Positions 8,874 to 18,348 are shown, counted from the stretch's first letter. The stretch is DNA of 64,000 bases from Sulfurospirillaceae bacterium (GCA_028684065.1 JAQUGO010000003.1:184171-248170), one strand, 5' to 3'. Notes: a model not told the origin generated them from the letters alone. Numbers and translations: made by a program.

Positions 8874-9377
8874 ATGAACATTGAACTTTCCTTTCAATCC
8901 TCAGGGATTAGTACCTATACGCAAGGCGATAAAGAGCTTAACAAAGATACAAAGATGAGTGGCAAAGAGATAACCAATGCCTATTTAGTGGAATATCAAC
9001 TCAAAATTTCTTCTAATTCGCAAGATAATTTCACAAAGCAAGTCGATACCTTTAGTTTAGCAGATATTGGATACAGTGGAAAAGCAATTGGTGATTTGAG
9101 CCAAGATGAGGCTAAAGCGCTTGTATCAGAAGATGGTTTTTTTGGTATTTCTCAAACCAGTGCGCGTATTGCAGATTTTGTGCTCAATGGTGCAGGTGAT
9201 GATGTTGAAAAACTAAAAGCGGGTCGTTCTGGCATGCTACAAGGTTTTAAAGAGGCAGAAGCACTTTGGGGTGAAAAATTACCAGAAATTAGTTATACTA
9301 CAATGCAAAAGGCATTGGAAAAGGTAGATGCAAAGTTAAATGCACTGGGTGTCAATGTCTTAGACTCTTTAGCATAA
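8874..9377 (+). CDS. Conserved hypothetical protein (DUF5610-like)
   Basis: A 167-residue soluble protein with no signal peptide or membrane segment. The C-terminal half, with SARIADFVLNGAGDD followed by LKAGRSGMLQGFKEAEALWG and ISYTTMQKAL, resembles a family sometimes labelled DUF5610 or hydrogenase-4 component G in Campylobacterota. That name is a poor guide, since no hydrogenase gene is near. It is followed after 8 bases by a FliL-like gene, and the pair is probably co-transcribed, which makes a surface or motility link possible. The resemblance is from memory and is not certain. Confidence 0.6.
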   Translation: MNIELSFQSSGISTYTQGDKELNKDTKMSGKEITNAYLVEYQLKISSNSQDNFTKQVDTFSLADIGYSGKAIGDLSQDEAKALVSEDGFFGISQTSARIADFVLNGAGDDVEKLKAGRSGMLQGFKEAEALWGEKLPEISYTTMQKALEKVDAKLNALGVNVLDSLA

Positions 9378-9385
9378 AGGTTAGT

Positions 9386-9865
9386 ATGAAACGTTTTTTA
9401 GGATTGATTTTATTCTTACATGTAAGCGTCTTTGCAGAAACTTTTGCACTTAATAATTTTCATACAAATGTCTTTTCAAAGGTTGATAAAAAACCCGTTG
9501 ATATCACGCTCAGCCTTATTTTTGAAGGGCGCGATGTTGAAGTGGAGCAGTATAAAATCATCGATTCACTTAATGTTGTGATCGGAAGTTATTACGCAGA
9601 AGATTTGGTTACATCTCGTGGTAAAGAGATTTTAAAGTCCACTCTTATAACCTATGCACGTAAAGCCTACAGTTTAGATATTGATGTGATTTATATGAAA
9701 GAGTTGACTGTGCGGATGAATCCAACGGTTAAAGAAATCGTTGATGCCCTCAAAAAAGAAGGTATGTTCAATAGTGCCCCGAGGCAGCAACAGCAAATAC
9801 CAAATCTTGCACCGCCGTTGCCGAGTAAAATTCCATTACCTGGGGAAAATCCTATTAACTTTTAA
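9386..9865 (+). CDS. Secreted FliL-like protein
   Basis: A 159-residue protein with a signal peptide (residues 1-17, LGLILFLHVSVFA then E). The central part has the layout of the FliL periplasmic domain: an IDSLNVVIGSYYAEDL stretch, then SRGKEILKSTLI, then a final strand VIYMKELTVRM, as in the stator-associated flagellar protein FliL. Unlike FliL it has a cleavable-looking signal rather than a lasting N-terminal anchor, and its C-terminus is rich in Gln and Pro. It may be a second, divergent FliL-type stator or surface protein. The signal-peptide coding region contains a TTACATGTAA copy. Confidence 0.55.
   Translation: MKRFLGLILFLHVSVFAETFALNNFHTNVFSKVDKKPVDITLSLIFEGRDVEVEQYKIIDSLNVVIGSYYAEDLVTSRGKEILKSTLITYARKAYSLDIDVIYMKELTVRMNPTVKEIVDALKKEGMFNSAPRQQQQIPNLAPPLPSKIPLPGENPINF
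9416..9425. repeat. TTACATGTAA copy
   Basis: Exact copy of the iterated palindrome, inside the signal-peptide coding region of the FliL-like gene, where it encodes Leu-His-Val. Confidence 0.9.
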
Positions 9866-10233
9866 TGATCATGTGAGGCACAACTATGGTTTGGATCGAT
9901 CTTAGCCGTTTTGCCTGCAAGAAAATCACGTAAGGCATCTTCAACAATGTCATTTTTATTATCAAAATAGACATCAATCCCAACGGCTAGAAACTTTTTA
10001 AGAGGTTCTCCACCAATACCGGAGACAACTAAAGTATCAGCACCTAAGGCTTGGATATTGGCCACGGCATTAGAACATCCTCCCGTTGTATGGCCTGGAT
10101 TTTTGTGGACGATGATATTTTTGACAATACCTTCTTCTACGACAATGGCAGTATAAAAGTTTGCTTTTCCAAAATGAGCCCCACGTTTTGCACTAATACC
10201 ATCTTCTTTGTTAGTTGGAAATATTATAGTCAT
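9862..10233 (-). CDS. NifX/NifB-type dinitrogenase cofactor-binding domain protein
   Basis: A 123-residue protein of the NifX/NafY/NifB C-terminal family (dinitrogenase iron-molybdenum cofactor-binding fold). The pattern is TIIFPTNKEDGISAKRGAHFGKANFYT at the N-terminus (shown here in two parts: TIIFPTNKED and AHFGKANF), then TGGCSNAVANIQALGADTLV, then GIGGEPLKKFLAVGIDVYF. A Cys/His-rich tail (HSCASHDH) could bind metal. No nif genes are in the window, and stand-alone members exist in many anaerobes with unknown metal-cluster roles. Its stop overlaps the end of the convergent FliL-like gene by 4 bases. Confidence 0.82.
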   Translation of the reverse strand: MTIIFPTNKEDGISAKRGAHFGKANFYTAIVVEEGIVKNIIVHKNPGHTTGGCSNAVANIQALGADTLVVSGIGGEPLKKFLAVGIDVYFDNKNDIVEDALRDFLAGKTAKIDPNHSCASHDH

Positions 10234-10310
10234 TTCTTATCCTTATTATTATTTTTAATGAATTTTATCACAGAAAAGATTAAAGCACTAAATAGAACTA
10301 ATAGAGATTA

Positions 10311-10319
10311 TGCTAAAAT
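10311..10319 (+). promoter_or_regulatory. Possible extended -10 box for the pilus locus
   Basis: TGCTAAAAT lies about 32 bases before the start of the LamG gene. Together with the A/T-rich upstream DNA it fits a sigma-70 extended -10 element; no convincing -35 hexamer is visible, which is common in Campylobacterota. All plus-strand pilus genes to 25928 overlap or are closely spaced, so this may drive the whole operon. Confidence 0.35.
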
Positions 10320-10350
10320 AGTTTAGTTTTAGAGCTTATGGAGTTATATT

Positions 10351-13300
10351 ATGAAAAAAAATAAAGCTTTTTTTAGTTTTTTGATTGCTTTTATTACTTT
10401 TTTTGTCTTTATAACTTCTTTGAACGCAGCAACCTATAATCTTTCAAATGGTGATAGACCACCTTGTAGTACAAGCTGGTCTGTAAGCGGTACAACGTAT
10501 ACATGTTCTAGTAATGGTAAAATCACTCTCTCTAATGGCGATAATGTTATTGCAAATTCTAATTCAACTTTATCAGCCAATAATGGTTTTAGTATTACAG
10601 GCTCAACTGTTGGAAGTGCATCTATCACTATTGATTTAGTTTCAACTTATGGTGATATGGATATCACAAGCTCTACCATTTTTGGTTCGTTACAAAGCAG
10701 TAGTGGCGTTATTACCTTAACAAATTCAAACATTACCAGTACAATTTCAACAGTTGGGAATGTAAATATTACTGGTGGAACAGTAACGGGTAAAGTAACT
10801 TCTACGAGCAATACAATCACTGCTAACAATACAAATCTCTTAGGTGGGGCCGTTGCTCAATCAGGCATCTCGATTAACAATTCCATAATAGCAGGTGATT
10901 TTTCATTAACATCGAATAATACCATAAGTTTAACGGGTGTAACAATGCAAAGTGGAAGTATCTCTTATGCTCAGACGGTTACAATTTCCAACAGTACTTT
11001 AGGGAGCATAGGTTCTCCAATTGATATTTATTCTAATGGGACAATCTCGGTACAAAATAGTTCGGTCGTTTATGGTGATTTAACGGCTGCAACATGGAGT
11101 ACGATTACTAAAGATGCAAGTAGTACCATTATCGGTAATTGTAATCCAGATCCTAATGGTGTCTGTACTTCAGTACCTATTATTGATTATCGGTTAGATG
11201 AAAAAATGGGAGTAACTTCTTTTGCTTCCCAGTCAAATACGACAATTTCTGGCTCCAAAATCTCAAATCTTATTAGCGGAAGTAGTGGAAAAATATGTCA
11301 AGCTATTTCTGTTCCATCGTCCACGGGTTCATCCATAGATAATGCATTTAATAGCAATATATCTCCAACTACTTTAGGCAATCAAGGAACAATTACTTTT
11401 TGGTACAAGTCAAATACAGCATGGAATAGTGGCTCAAGCATTAGGACACTTATAGATGCAACGGATAGTTCTAAATTTTTTTATTTAGTTTTGGGGTCAA
11501 ATGGGAGACTCTATGCTGGGCTTGAAAACAGTCAGGATACGAATTTTGAAACTTCTACCAATGCATACTCCTATGCGGCTGATACTTGGGTCCATATTAC
11601 GATGACGTATGAGCTTATAATGGGGAATTATAGCAGTAATATCAAACTATATATTAATGGTTCATTAGTACATACTTATAACTTTAACAATGCTAATAAT
11701 AGTATAGGGGCATCAAATACTATTTATTTTGGTGATAATCGTCTTACTTCGCCTATTGAATCGCCTGAGACAGGTGATTCTGCCAATGGATTGTTTGATG
11801 AAATCAAAATCTATAATACAAGCTTATCAAGTACAAAAATCGCCGCTATTTATGCTAATGAAAATGCGGGGAAAAATTATGACGGAACAACACGCGTATG
11901 TCCGGTTGACTTGGGGCCGCTTTTGCACTATACCTTTGATGAGTGTACCGTAGGTCAGTCTATCAGTACTATTAGCGATGTAACTGGAAATCATAATGAT
12001 GCAACGGGATATAATGGATTGACATGTGTAGCTACTGATACTGGCAAAGGAGCACAATTTGATGGTGTCAATGATTATGCAAAATCTAACAGTAATTATA
12101 GCTTTACGTATGATGTAGGTTATACGGTTTATTCTAGATTTTTGGTTGATAGCTGGACAGCAAGAAGGGCTTGGATACTTTATTTTGGTGTACCAGATGC
12201 AACACCAACATGTAATAATAATGGGATGCACTGGTTAATTAATGTTGGACCAAATGTGACCTGTGGCGAGACATTACCTTTAGGTACAACGCAATTTGGG
12301 GTATTTTGTGGTGCACAAGACCGATTTGTTTTATCAAACTCTAATCTTCAAACCTATATATCATTCGCTACAGTTTATGATGCGGTTACAAAAAAATTAA
12401 CAACTTATATGAATGGCATTAAAGTAAGTGAAGCAATATCATCAGGTAACCCGACTAGCGGAAATGCTCCTGTTTATTTAGGTCGTCCAGGACCAAGTTG
12501 GATGTGTGAATCTTATTTTAAAGGTATTATGGATGATGTCAAAATATATCCACGTACTCTTTCTGAAGATGAAATAAAACAACTTTTTACAGGGAGTGGA
12601 GCCTTTAGTGCTACTGATGATTCTCAAAAAACTGATTTTGTTTATGGAAAAATCAATACAAAAATTGTTTCAAAGACCTTTGATTTACGCATATTGGCTC
12701 GAGATGCCAATGACTTTACCGTTTACAAAGACGCAAATATCTCAAAAATTGAAGTTATCACATGCAATGATACCCCATGTACCGATTGGGCAACGACGAC
12801 AAGAGTTATCAATACAAAAAATTATACACCACCAAGTTACCTGAATATTTCGATGGCACAAGGTTATTCAGCGCTTGTCAATTTTTCTTTTGCAAAAGCT
12901 TATCAAAATCTTCGATTAAGAATTACGGGGACAGTTGATAATGCACAGACCTTTCAAACTTCTTTATCCAAAGATTCATTTGCAATTCGCCCCCAAAATT
13001 TTACGATGAGTCCATCTTCTGCACCGTATTACGCAGGAGAAAATTTGATGCTTACTTTTGGAGCTAAAGATAACTTAGGAAACAATACGACAGATTATAA
13101 TGAAAGCAAAAATAGTAGCTTTACGGTTGCTTCAGCTATCGGCAAAAGTGGTTGTAGCAATGGCGTTTTAGATGTAGCCAATTTTAGCTTTATAGATGGT
13201 CAAAAATTGGTCGTAGATACTAATTATTCAGAGGTGGGTGATGTCAATATTACTATAGCTGAAAAACTAGGAAGTGAGTTTGCTAAAATAGATGCACTTG

Positions 13301-14346
13301 ATACAAGTGACATCAATAGATTGATTACCCCAGCATCTTTAATGGTTACGCTCAAGCCTTATGAACTCAATATTACCGATGCAAATTTTACGGTTTCTAC
13401 CGGTAAAAGTTGGCTGTATGACGCTAATATAAGTGATATGTATGTGACGGCACATGCCACGGTTCAGGCCAATAATAAACAGCATAGCATTTTACAGAAT
13501 TTTACAGCTACATGTTACGCTCAGCCTGTTGATTTGACTTTTTATTATGATTCCAACAACACAAATACCCTTACCACTGTATCGTATGCTACCATCAATG
13601 GGCTCATGACAAGTTCCTTGAAGCAATTTAGCGATCTCAATAAAACAATGACCATTCCTTCAACTTCTTTTAGTACAGCAAGTGCCAGTGCAGATTATCG
13701 CTTTAATGTCGATAGAGCATACAATGTTCCTTTAAGTCCTATTGATATTGCACTTAAAGAGGTCAAAGTGACTTCAACCGCAGTTGCTAAAAATGAAAAC
13801 AATATGACGGTTAATCAATCCAAACGTTTTTATTATGGCAGAGTTAAAACGAAAGATATTGTTACGGATAAAACGATAGTACCGCATCTGTTACATGCAG
13901 AGGTTTATTCACCAACCCCTTTGAATGGATTTTATCAAAATACATTGAATTGGTATATCAATAGTGATGATGATGGAACGACAGTCTTTAACGACAATAA
14001 TTTTAGTGAAAATAAGGGTTTTTCTAATAACCAACCCTCCACATCAATAGCAGTTCAAAATACTGTGCCTCTTAGTGATGGTATTTTGAAATTTAACATC
14101 AACAATCTTTTAGGGGAACAAAGTTCAACCATCCATGTGGATATTCCGATGTGGCTGTGGAATAGTAATGTAGGTGAGTATAACAATAGTCTTGGCTCAA
14201 CCTGTGCCAACCATCCTTGTTTTAATTACAAATACATCAAAGATGTCGATAGCGTTGGCATTAAAAGTGGCATAACAAAAGGTTCAACGATCAGTAGTGA
14301 TTACAATGCAAGTTATCAAAAAAGCGGAGTGAAAACATTTCGATGA
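10351..14346 (+). CDS. Giant MshQ-like surface protein with beta-helix and two LamG domains
   Basis: A 1331-residue exported protein (signal peptide about 1-26, FFVFITSLNA then A). Residues about 30-270 are Ser/Thr/Asn-rich short repeats such as ISTVGNVNITGGTVTGKV, the look of a right-handed beta-helix. Two LamG/concanavalin-like modules follow, about 278-500 and 523-746, each ending in a FDEIKIYNTSLS or MDDVKIYPRTLS type segment. The rest, with SFAIRPQNFTMSPSS and AGENLMLTFGAKD, resembles the C-terminal region of MshQ in MSHA pilus loci. GGAG lies 7 bases before the ATG. It is the first gene of the pilus operon and its stop overlaps the next prepilin gene. It is likely a tip adhesin or surface lectin; the ligand is unknown. 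Confidence 0.8.
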   Translation: MKKNKAFFSFLIAFITFFVFITSLNAATYNLSNGDRPPCSTSWSVSGTTYTCSSNGKITLSNGDNVIANSNSTLSANNGFSITGSTVGSASITIDLVSTYGDMDITSSTIFGSLQSSSGVITLTNSNITSTISTVGNVNITGGTVTGKVTSTSNTITANNTNLLGGAVAQSGISINNSIIAGDFSLTSNNTISLTGVTMQSGSISYAQTVTISNSTLGSIGSPIDIYSNGTISVQNSSVVYGDLTAATWSTITKDASSTIIGNCNPDPNGVCTSVPIIDYRLDEKMGVTSFASQSNTTISGSKISNLISGSSGKICQAISVPSSTGSSIDNAFNSNISPTTLGNQGTITFWYKSNTAWNSGSSIRTLIDATDSSKFFYLVLGSNGRLYAGLENSQDTNFETSTNAYSYAADTWVHITMTYELIMGNYSSNIKLYINGSLVHTYNFNNANNSIGASNTIYFGDNRLTSPIESPETGDSANGLFDEIKIYNTSLSSTKIAAIYANENAGKNYDGTTRVCPVDLGPLLHYTFDECTVGQSISTISDVTGNHNDATGYNGLTCVATDTGKGAQFDGVNDYAKSNSNYSFTYDVGYTVYSRFLVDSWTARRAWILYFGVPDATPTCNNNGMHWLINVGPNVTCGETLPLGTTQFGVFCGAQDRFVLSNSNLQTYISFATVYDAVTKKLTTYMNGIKVSEAISSGNPTSGNAPVYLGRPGPSWMCESYFKGIMDDVKIYPRTLSEDEIKQLFTGSGAFSATDDSQKTDFVYGKINTKIVSKTFDLRILARDANDFTVYKDANISKIEVITCNDTPCTDWATTTRVINTKNYTPPSYLNISMAQGYSALVNFSFAKAYQNLRLRITGTVDNAQTFQTSLSKDSFAIRPQNFTMSPSSAPYYAGENLMLTFGAKDNLGNNTTDYNESKNSSFTVASAIGKSGCSNGVLDVANFSFIDGQKLVVDTNYSEVGDVNITIAEKLGSEFAKIDALDTSDINRLITPASLMVTLKPYELNITDANFTVSTGKSWLYDANISDMYVTAHATVQANNKQHSILQNFTATCYAQPVDLTFYYDSNNTNTLTTVSYATINGLMTSSLKQFSDLNKTMTIPSTSFSTASASADYRFNVDRAYNVPLSPIDIALKEVKVTSTAVAKNENNMTVNQSKRFYYGRVKTKDIVTDKTIVPHLLHAEVYSPTPLNGFYQNTLNWYINSDDDGTTVFNDNNFSENKGFSNNQPSTSIAVQNTVPLSDGILKFNINNLLGEQSSTIHVDIPMWLWNSNVGEYNNSLGSTCANHPCFNYKYIKDVDSVGIKSGITKGSTISSDYNASYQKSGVKTFR

Positions 14347-14978
14347 GAAAAGGATTGAGTCTTATTGAGTTGGTGTTTACAATCGTCATCATTGCTGTTG
14401 TTTTCATAGTCATACCTAAGATTGTTTTTGCTTTAAATAAAAGTGATGAATTTTCAATTAAGCAAGATGCTCTTTTTAATGGAATGACCTTAATGCAAAT
14501 GATAACGCATCTTTCATGGGATGAAAACAGTACCTCAAGCAACGATATCTTGCAAACAGCCAGTAGCAACTTTTCATGTAATAGTACACTGGGAAATTAT
14601 AGGATAGGTGGGTTTAGAGGCTCGCGTAATTGTGAAAATAACGTAAATGTTTTTGGCCCTTTAGGACATGAAGCATCAGAAGTTGATAAGTACCTTTACA
14701 ATGATATTGATGATTTTAATGCTATTGATTTTAATACCTCAAAATATCGCTTACATGTAGATGTAAAATACATTGCTGACACATTTGCCTACTCAGGGCA
14801 AAATGCAAAAATTACTTTAAATAACAACGCAATCCTTACATCAACCAATCTTAAATATATTGATATTAACATCAGCTATCAAGGCAATAAAACAGCATTA
14901 CATGGTAACACTATTTCCCAATTTTCTTTTGTATCTGCCAATATAGGCAAATTTTTTATCTCAAAAAGGGCGTGGTAA
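14343..14978 (+). CDS. Prepilin-like protein (minor pilin/pseudopilin)
   Basis: A 211-residue protein with a type IV prepilin signature at the extreme N-terminus: MRKG then LSLIELVFTIVIIAVVFIVI, with Glu at position +5 after the predicted cleavage Gly. It should be cut and methylated by a prepilin peptidase that is not in this window. The remainder is a variable globular domain with several cysteines. The ATG overlaps the stop of the LamG gene by 4 bases, so translation is coupled. It probably corresponds to an MshO/MshP- or GspH/J-like minor subunit; the exact match is not clear. Confidence 0.82.
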   Translation: MRKGLSLIELVFTIVIIAVVFIVIPKIVFALNKSDEFSIKQDALFNGMTLMQMITHLSWDENSTSSNDILQTASSNFSCNSTLGNYRIGGFRGSRNCENNVNVFGPLGHEASEVDKYLYNDIDDFNAIDFNTSKYRLHVDVKYIADTFAYSGQNAKITLNNNAILTSTNLKYIDINISYQGNKTALHGNTISQFSFVSANIGKFFISKRAW

Positions 14979-15916
14979 TGCAAAGAGGTTTTACGCTTAT
15001 CGAGCTTATTGTGACCATTGTTATCTTAGGTGTGCTTAGTGTTGGGACGTTTATTTCTTTAGAGCATCTCTATCTGCGTAGTGCCAAGTCTAAAGCTCTT
15101 AGTGAGCTCGCATATGAATCACAGATGATTGTTGATCAGATAGCTTCTTTGATGTACGATAGAATTCCAAGTTCTGCCATTGGTTATAATCCAACTACAC
15201 CACTTTTTCAGTCTATCTATCAAGTAGATACTAATTTTACAATTCTTGAATGGATTGGTGTTGCAAGTGAAGCACATAAGATGGGTGCTTACAGTGGCTT
15301 TGTTGATATGAATGCCTCAGATGGGGCAACCAAAAGACTCTCCTCTGTTGGTATTAGCGCGTTAGCTTTAAATACAATGATGACCAATAAGTTTGGTTCA
15401 GGTAGTTTAGCTAATATGGGGCTCGTCTTTGCAGGCAGTTTTGATGATGGCGCGATTTATTATTCAAATGAGTTTAATACGACATTTGGTTGGCATGGTA
15501 ACAGTGCTTCGAAGATTCTTACGTTTACAATTCCAATGGATGGTAATATCACAATAAGTGCGGTTAAGCCAAATGAGATTTATGAAAAGTATTATTTAGT
15601 GGACAGTGCTTATGCTGTAGCACGTGGAGGAAATATCAATAAACTAGCGACATGCATTACGGATCTGAATACGACGATAAGTGATAATACGTTCTTTTTA
15701 TTTTATGCGTATCATCCATGGCAGGGTGAAACATTTTGTGCCGATAGTGGCGTTGGTGGAAATAGTGCCGGGAAAGTGACCATACTTTCAAAAAATGTCG
15801 GTGGTTTTGAAGCAGGTGTTATCGATGGGACACTTTATTTTACGGTGAGTATGAATAAAGTCATTCGAGGAAGTGATAACAATGTAAGTATTTCAAAGCA
15901 AAAGGCGGTCTATTGA
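14978..15916 (+). CDS. Prepilin-like protein (minor pilin)
   Basis: A 312-residue prepilin-type protein: MQRG then FTLIELIVTIVILGVLSVGTF, a textbook class III/type IVa signal with Glu5. The long globular C-terminal part holds a cysteine pair near its end. The ATG at 14978 sits in a TAATG overlap with the previous stop, and the prepilin motif begins right after it, which decides the start over the upstream GTG at 14972. The size suggests a GspK/GspJ- or MshO-like minor pilin that could sit at the pilus tip with its neighbours. Confidence 0.82.
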   Translation: MQRGFTLIELIVTIVILGVLSVGTFISLEHLYLRSAKSKALSELAYESQMIVDQIASLMYDRIPSSAIGYNPTTPLFQSIYQVDTNFTILEWIGVASEAHKMGAYSGFVDMNASDGATKRLSSVGISALALNTMMTNKFGSGSLANMGLVFAGSFDDGAIYYSNEFNTTFGWHGNSASKILTFTIPMDGNITISAVKPNEIYEKYYLVDSAYAVARGGNINKLATCITDLNTTISDNTFFLFYAYHPWQGETFCADSGVGGNSAGKVTILSKNVGGFEAGVIDGTLYFTVSMNKVIRGSDNNVSISKQKAVY

Positions 15917-16365
15917 TGCGTAAAGGCTTTGGTTTGATTCAAGCATTGATTGTTATCGTAATGATCAGTGGCATAATGGCGATTGCAATGAAGTATGCCA
16001 CGCTTTCAGTTAAGCAAACCAGTGATGCATATGCAAAAGAGAGTGCAGAACTCTTTATGGATAGTGCCGTAGAATTGACTCTTCTGGCTATTAGTGGTCA
16101 AAATAGAGCTGTGAGTGGTTGTTTAAAAGATGTCAACATAACCTCAGCCGATGGACGTTATATGGCTGATGTTAATATTTCTACTTATTATCTTTTAGGT
16201 GAAAGTGTTGATTGTAGTTATTGTGGAAGCTTATGCACTCCTATCCAAACGGAAGAGTCGCATGGTATGGTAATGCTTGAAGTTGTTGTCGAAACTAACG
16301 CGACACATCCTAAAAATTTGGATAAACAGATACGACTTATACGAAGGACATTGCAACGCCCATGA
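15916..16365 (+). CDS. Prepilin-like protein with atypical motif
   Basis: A 149-residue protein starting MRKG then FGLIQALIVIVMISGIMAIAMKY. The leader and hydrophobic helix match prepilins, but the position usually held by Glu5 is Gln, as in GspK-type tip subunits that lack Glu5. Two to four cysteines (DCSYCGSLC) lie in the second half and could form disulfides. The ATG overlaps the previous stop in TGATG. Together with its neighbours this suggests a tip-complex pseudopilin. The Glu5 loss would normally place the subunit at the tip, since it cannot pair with the next N-terminus. Confidence 0.75.
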   Translation: MRKGFGLIQALIVIVMISGIMAIAMKYATLSVKQTSDAYAKESAELFMDSAVELTLLAISGQNRAVSGCLKDVNITSADGRYMADVNISTYYLLGESVDCSYCGSLCTPIQTEESHGMVMLEVVVETNATHPKNLDKQIRLIRRTLQRP

Positions 16366-16838
16366 AAACGATAAACAGACTAACAATAAAGCGTAGAGCT
16401 TTTAGCATGGTTGAGCTTATTTTTGTGATTGTAATTATGGGGATTTTGGCTAAAGTGGCCAGTAGTTATATGCCAGATAATAAACTTTTAAATGATACTA
16501 ATTTTGTAATCCAAATGATTAAAAAAACACAGCATAAAGCGATGGGATATGAAAATTATGTGTTTGGCAAAACTCAATTTTGGGATGATAATACAAGTGA
16601 TTTTAACCGTACATGTATTGCTTTTAATACATTTTTTTTGCAAAATATGGATACTAAAAATTATAATTTTGATGCATTACTAACACCAGAAAGTCCTAGT
16701 CTTTGTTTTGATAGTGATGGTCGTCCATACCGATTACAAGGGTTATTGTTTCAAAAGGTCGATATTAATGTTACATTTAATAACAAAACAAATACCATTT
16801 CAGTTTTACCATATTCTGGTTATGTTATAATCAAATAA
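16362..16838 (+). CDS. Prepilin-like protein (pilin subunit)
   Basis: A 158-residue prepilin-type protein. A longer basic leader (MKTINRLTIKRRA) precedes FSMVELIFVIVIMGILAKVAS, with cleavage expected after the Ala in place of the usual Gly and Glu5 present. One cysteine pair lies in the globular part (about residues 87 and 113). The start overlaps the previous stop by 4 bases. The helix sequence is close to that of the two pilins on the opposite strand at 25925-27234, but the rest differs, so it is likely another minor subunit. Confidence 0.8.
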   Translation: MKTINRLTIKRRAFSMVELIFVIVIMGILAKVASSYMPDNKLLNDTNFVIQMIKKTQHKAMGYENYVFGKTQFWDDNTSDFNRTCIAFNTFFLQNMDTKNYNFDALLTPESPSLCFDSDGRPYRLQGLLFQKVDINVTFNNKTNTISVLPYSGYVIIK

Positions 16839-16857
16839 AATACACTTGAGGTTACAT

Positions 16858-18348
16858 ATGCCAACACCTTCTTCTGTTTTGTATATTAGCCCGACACTCG
16901 ATTATAAAGCCTCTTTTGATGGTAAAGATTTTGAAGTCACAAAAAGCAAAAATACACTTATTGCATCACGTGTTTTTTATAATGATATTGTTATTCATAG
17001 TTTTAAAATCAATGCCAATACCAGTGATGAAGAATTACGTACCTTGGTTGAAATTAAGATGTATGAAGAGGCAGGCTTAGATGTTAATAAGCGATACAAA
17101 ATTGTTTATGTGAAAAAACGTCTTGATTTTGCTGATACAGTTCTAATAGAAGCGTTTGCTATTGATGCGGAAAATACAAAAGAGAGTTTAAGTAAGGTAC
17201 TCAAGCAAGAAAAATACATTGATTTTTTAGTGCTTCCTTTTTTAAGTTATGAAACACTCTACACGCATAAAGTTTTAGCACCCAAAAATGATCTTTTTGT
17301 TTATATTCACGAAAATGAAGCTTTTTTAGCACTTTATAAAGGGGGTGAATATATTGCCACAAAATCTATTTTTACCCTTAATGATATACTTAAAAAGCTC
17401 AAAAATGAAGCGATTGTTTTAGAGATTGAAGCGTTAGTCACCTTACTCTCAACTAAAGGACTTGATAGTACACAATACAGTCATGAAGAAACCTCTTTAG
17501 TAACAGCGTTACAAAATGTTTTTGTTGAACTTTTTACAAAAATAAACGACGTTTTATTACATAATCGAAGCGTGTATGGTTTTGATTATGCCGATAGAAT
17601 TTTTATGAGTGTGGCCAATGGTAGAGTTCGAGGACTGAGAGAATTTTTAATCTCTTTTGGCTATACAGATTCAGCATTGCATGACTTTAAATTAGTTAAA
17701 AATTGCAGTAATGAATATCCTATGGCGTGTATTTTAGCATCCTATGTATTTGATAAATTTGCACAAGCAGATATGCGCCACAATGTTACTTTCTTTGTAC
17801 GTCCTCCTCAATTTTTGAAAACACAAACGGGCAAATTGACTTTAAGCATTATCGCTGCGGCTTTTTTACTTTCTTTGTACCCTTTATACCTTTCTTTTAA
17901 TTTGCATTCTTTACAAGTGCAATTTGAGGAACTGACTTTACAAAATAATGCAATTAAAAAAAATGCTGCTACGTATAATGCACAATTACTCAAAATCAAG
18001 GCTTCTTTGCTAGAAGGACATCAACTTCAAGATGAACAAACAAAAAATTTAGAAAATATCACCCAAAGTATAGATGAGCTTTATGTTATGAAACAAGGGA
18101 CAAAGACCTATACAGATTTCATTGTTAAGATTAATCGTTTACTTAAAAGATATGCACTCATGGTTCGAAGTATTGAACAAAAAGGGTCAGATAAAATGAG
18201 CATTGAAGTTGTTGCTACACCTTCACAGCGTGATACCATTGCAAAATTTATGGAAGATCTTTTAAAAGAAGGATTTATTGGTGTAACTACCAATGAAATT
18301 CGCTCAGACAAAGAGCTTTATATCAGCAAAATTGAGATTGAGCGATGA
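16858..18348 (+). CDS. PilM/PilN-like (GspL-type) pilus assembly protein
   Basis: A 496-residue bitopic inner-membrane protein. The N-terminal cytoplasmic part (about 1-315) looks like an actin-fold PilM/MshI/GspL domain; one membrane helix follows (LTLSIIAAAFLLSLYPLYL, about 325-345); then a periplasmic coiled coil (about 350-415) and a PilN-like ferredoxin-fold tail. It would link the cytoplasmic ATPase to the periplasmic assembly. The ATG at 16858 has GAGG upstream, and the next gene overlaps its stop by 4 bases. The position just before a PilO-like gene supports the call, although sequence identity to named proteins is low. Confidence 0.65.
   Translation: MPTPSSVLYISPTLDYKASFDGKDFEVTKSKNTLIASRVFYNDIVIHSFKINANTSDEELRTLVEIKMYEEAGLDVNKRYKIVYVKKRLDFADTVLIEAFAIDAENTKESLSKVLKQEKYIDFLVLPFLSYETLYTHKVLAPKNDLFVYIHENEAFLALYKGGEYIATKSIFTLNDILKKLKNEAIVLEIEALVTLLSTKGLDSTQYSHEETSLVTALQNVFVELFTKINDVLLHNRSVYGFDYADRIFMSVANGRVRGLREFLISFGYTDSALHDFKLVKNCSNEYPMACILASYVFDKFAQADMRHNVTFFVRPPQFLKTQTGKLTLSIIAAAFLLSLYPLYLSFNLHSLQVQFEELTLQNNAIKKNAATYNAQLLKIKASLLEGHQLQDEQTKNLENITQSIDELYVMKQGTKTYTDFIVKINRLLKRYALMVRSIEQKGSDKMSIEVVATPSQRDTIAKFMEDLLKEGFIGVTTNEIRSDKELYISKIEIER

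Noticed and set aside
11827-12231. 134-codon minus-strand frame inside the LamG gene
   Set aside because: Low-complexity shadow opposite a long gene with clear domains; no ribosome site or family pattern.
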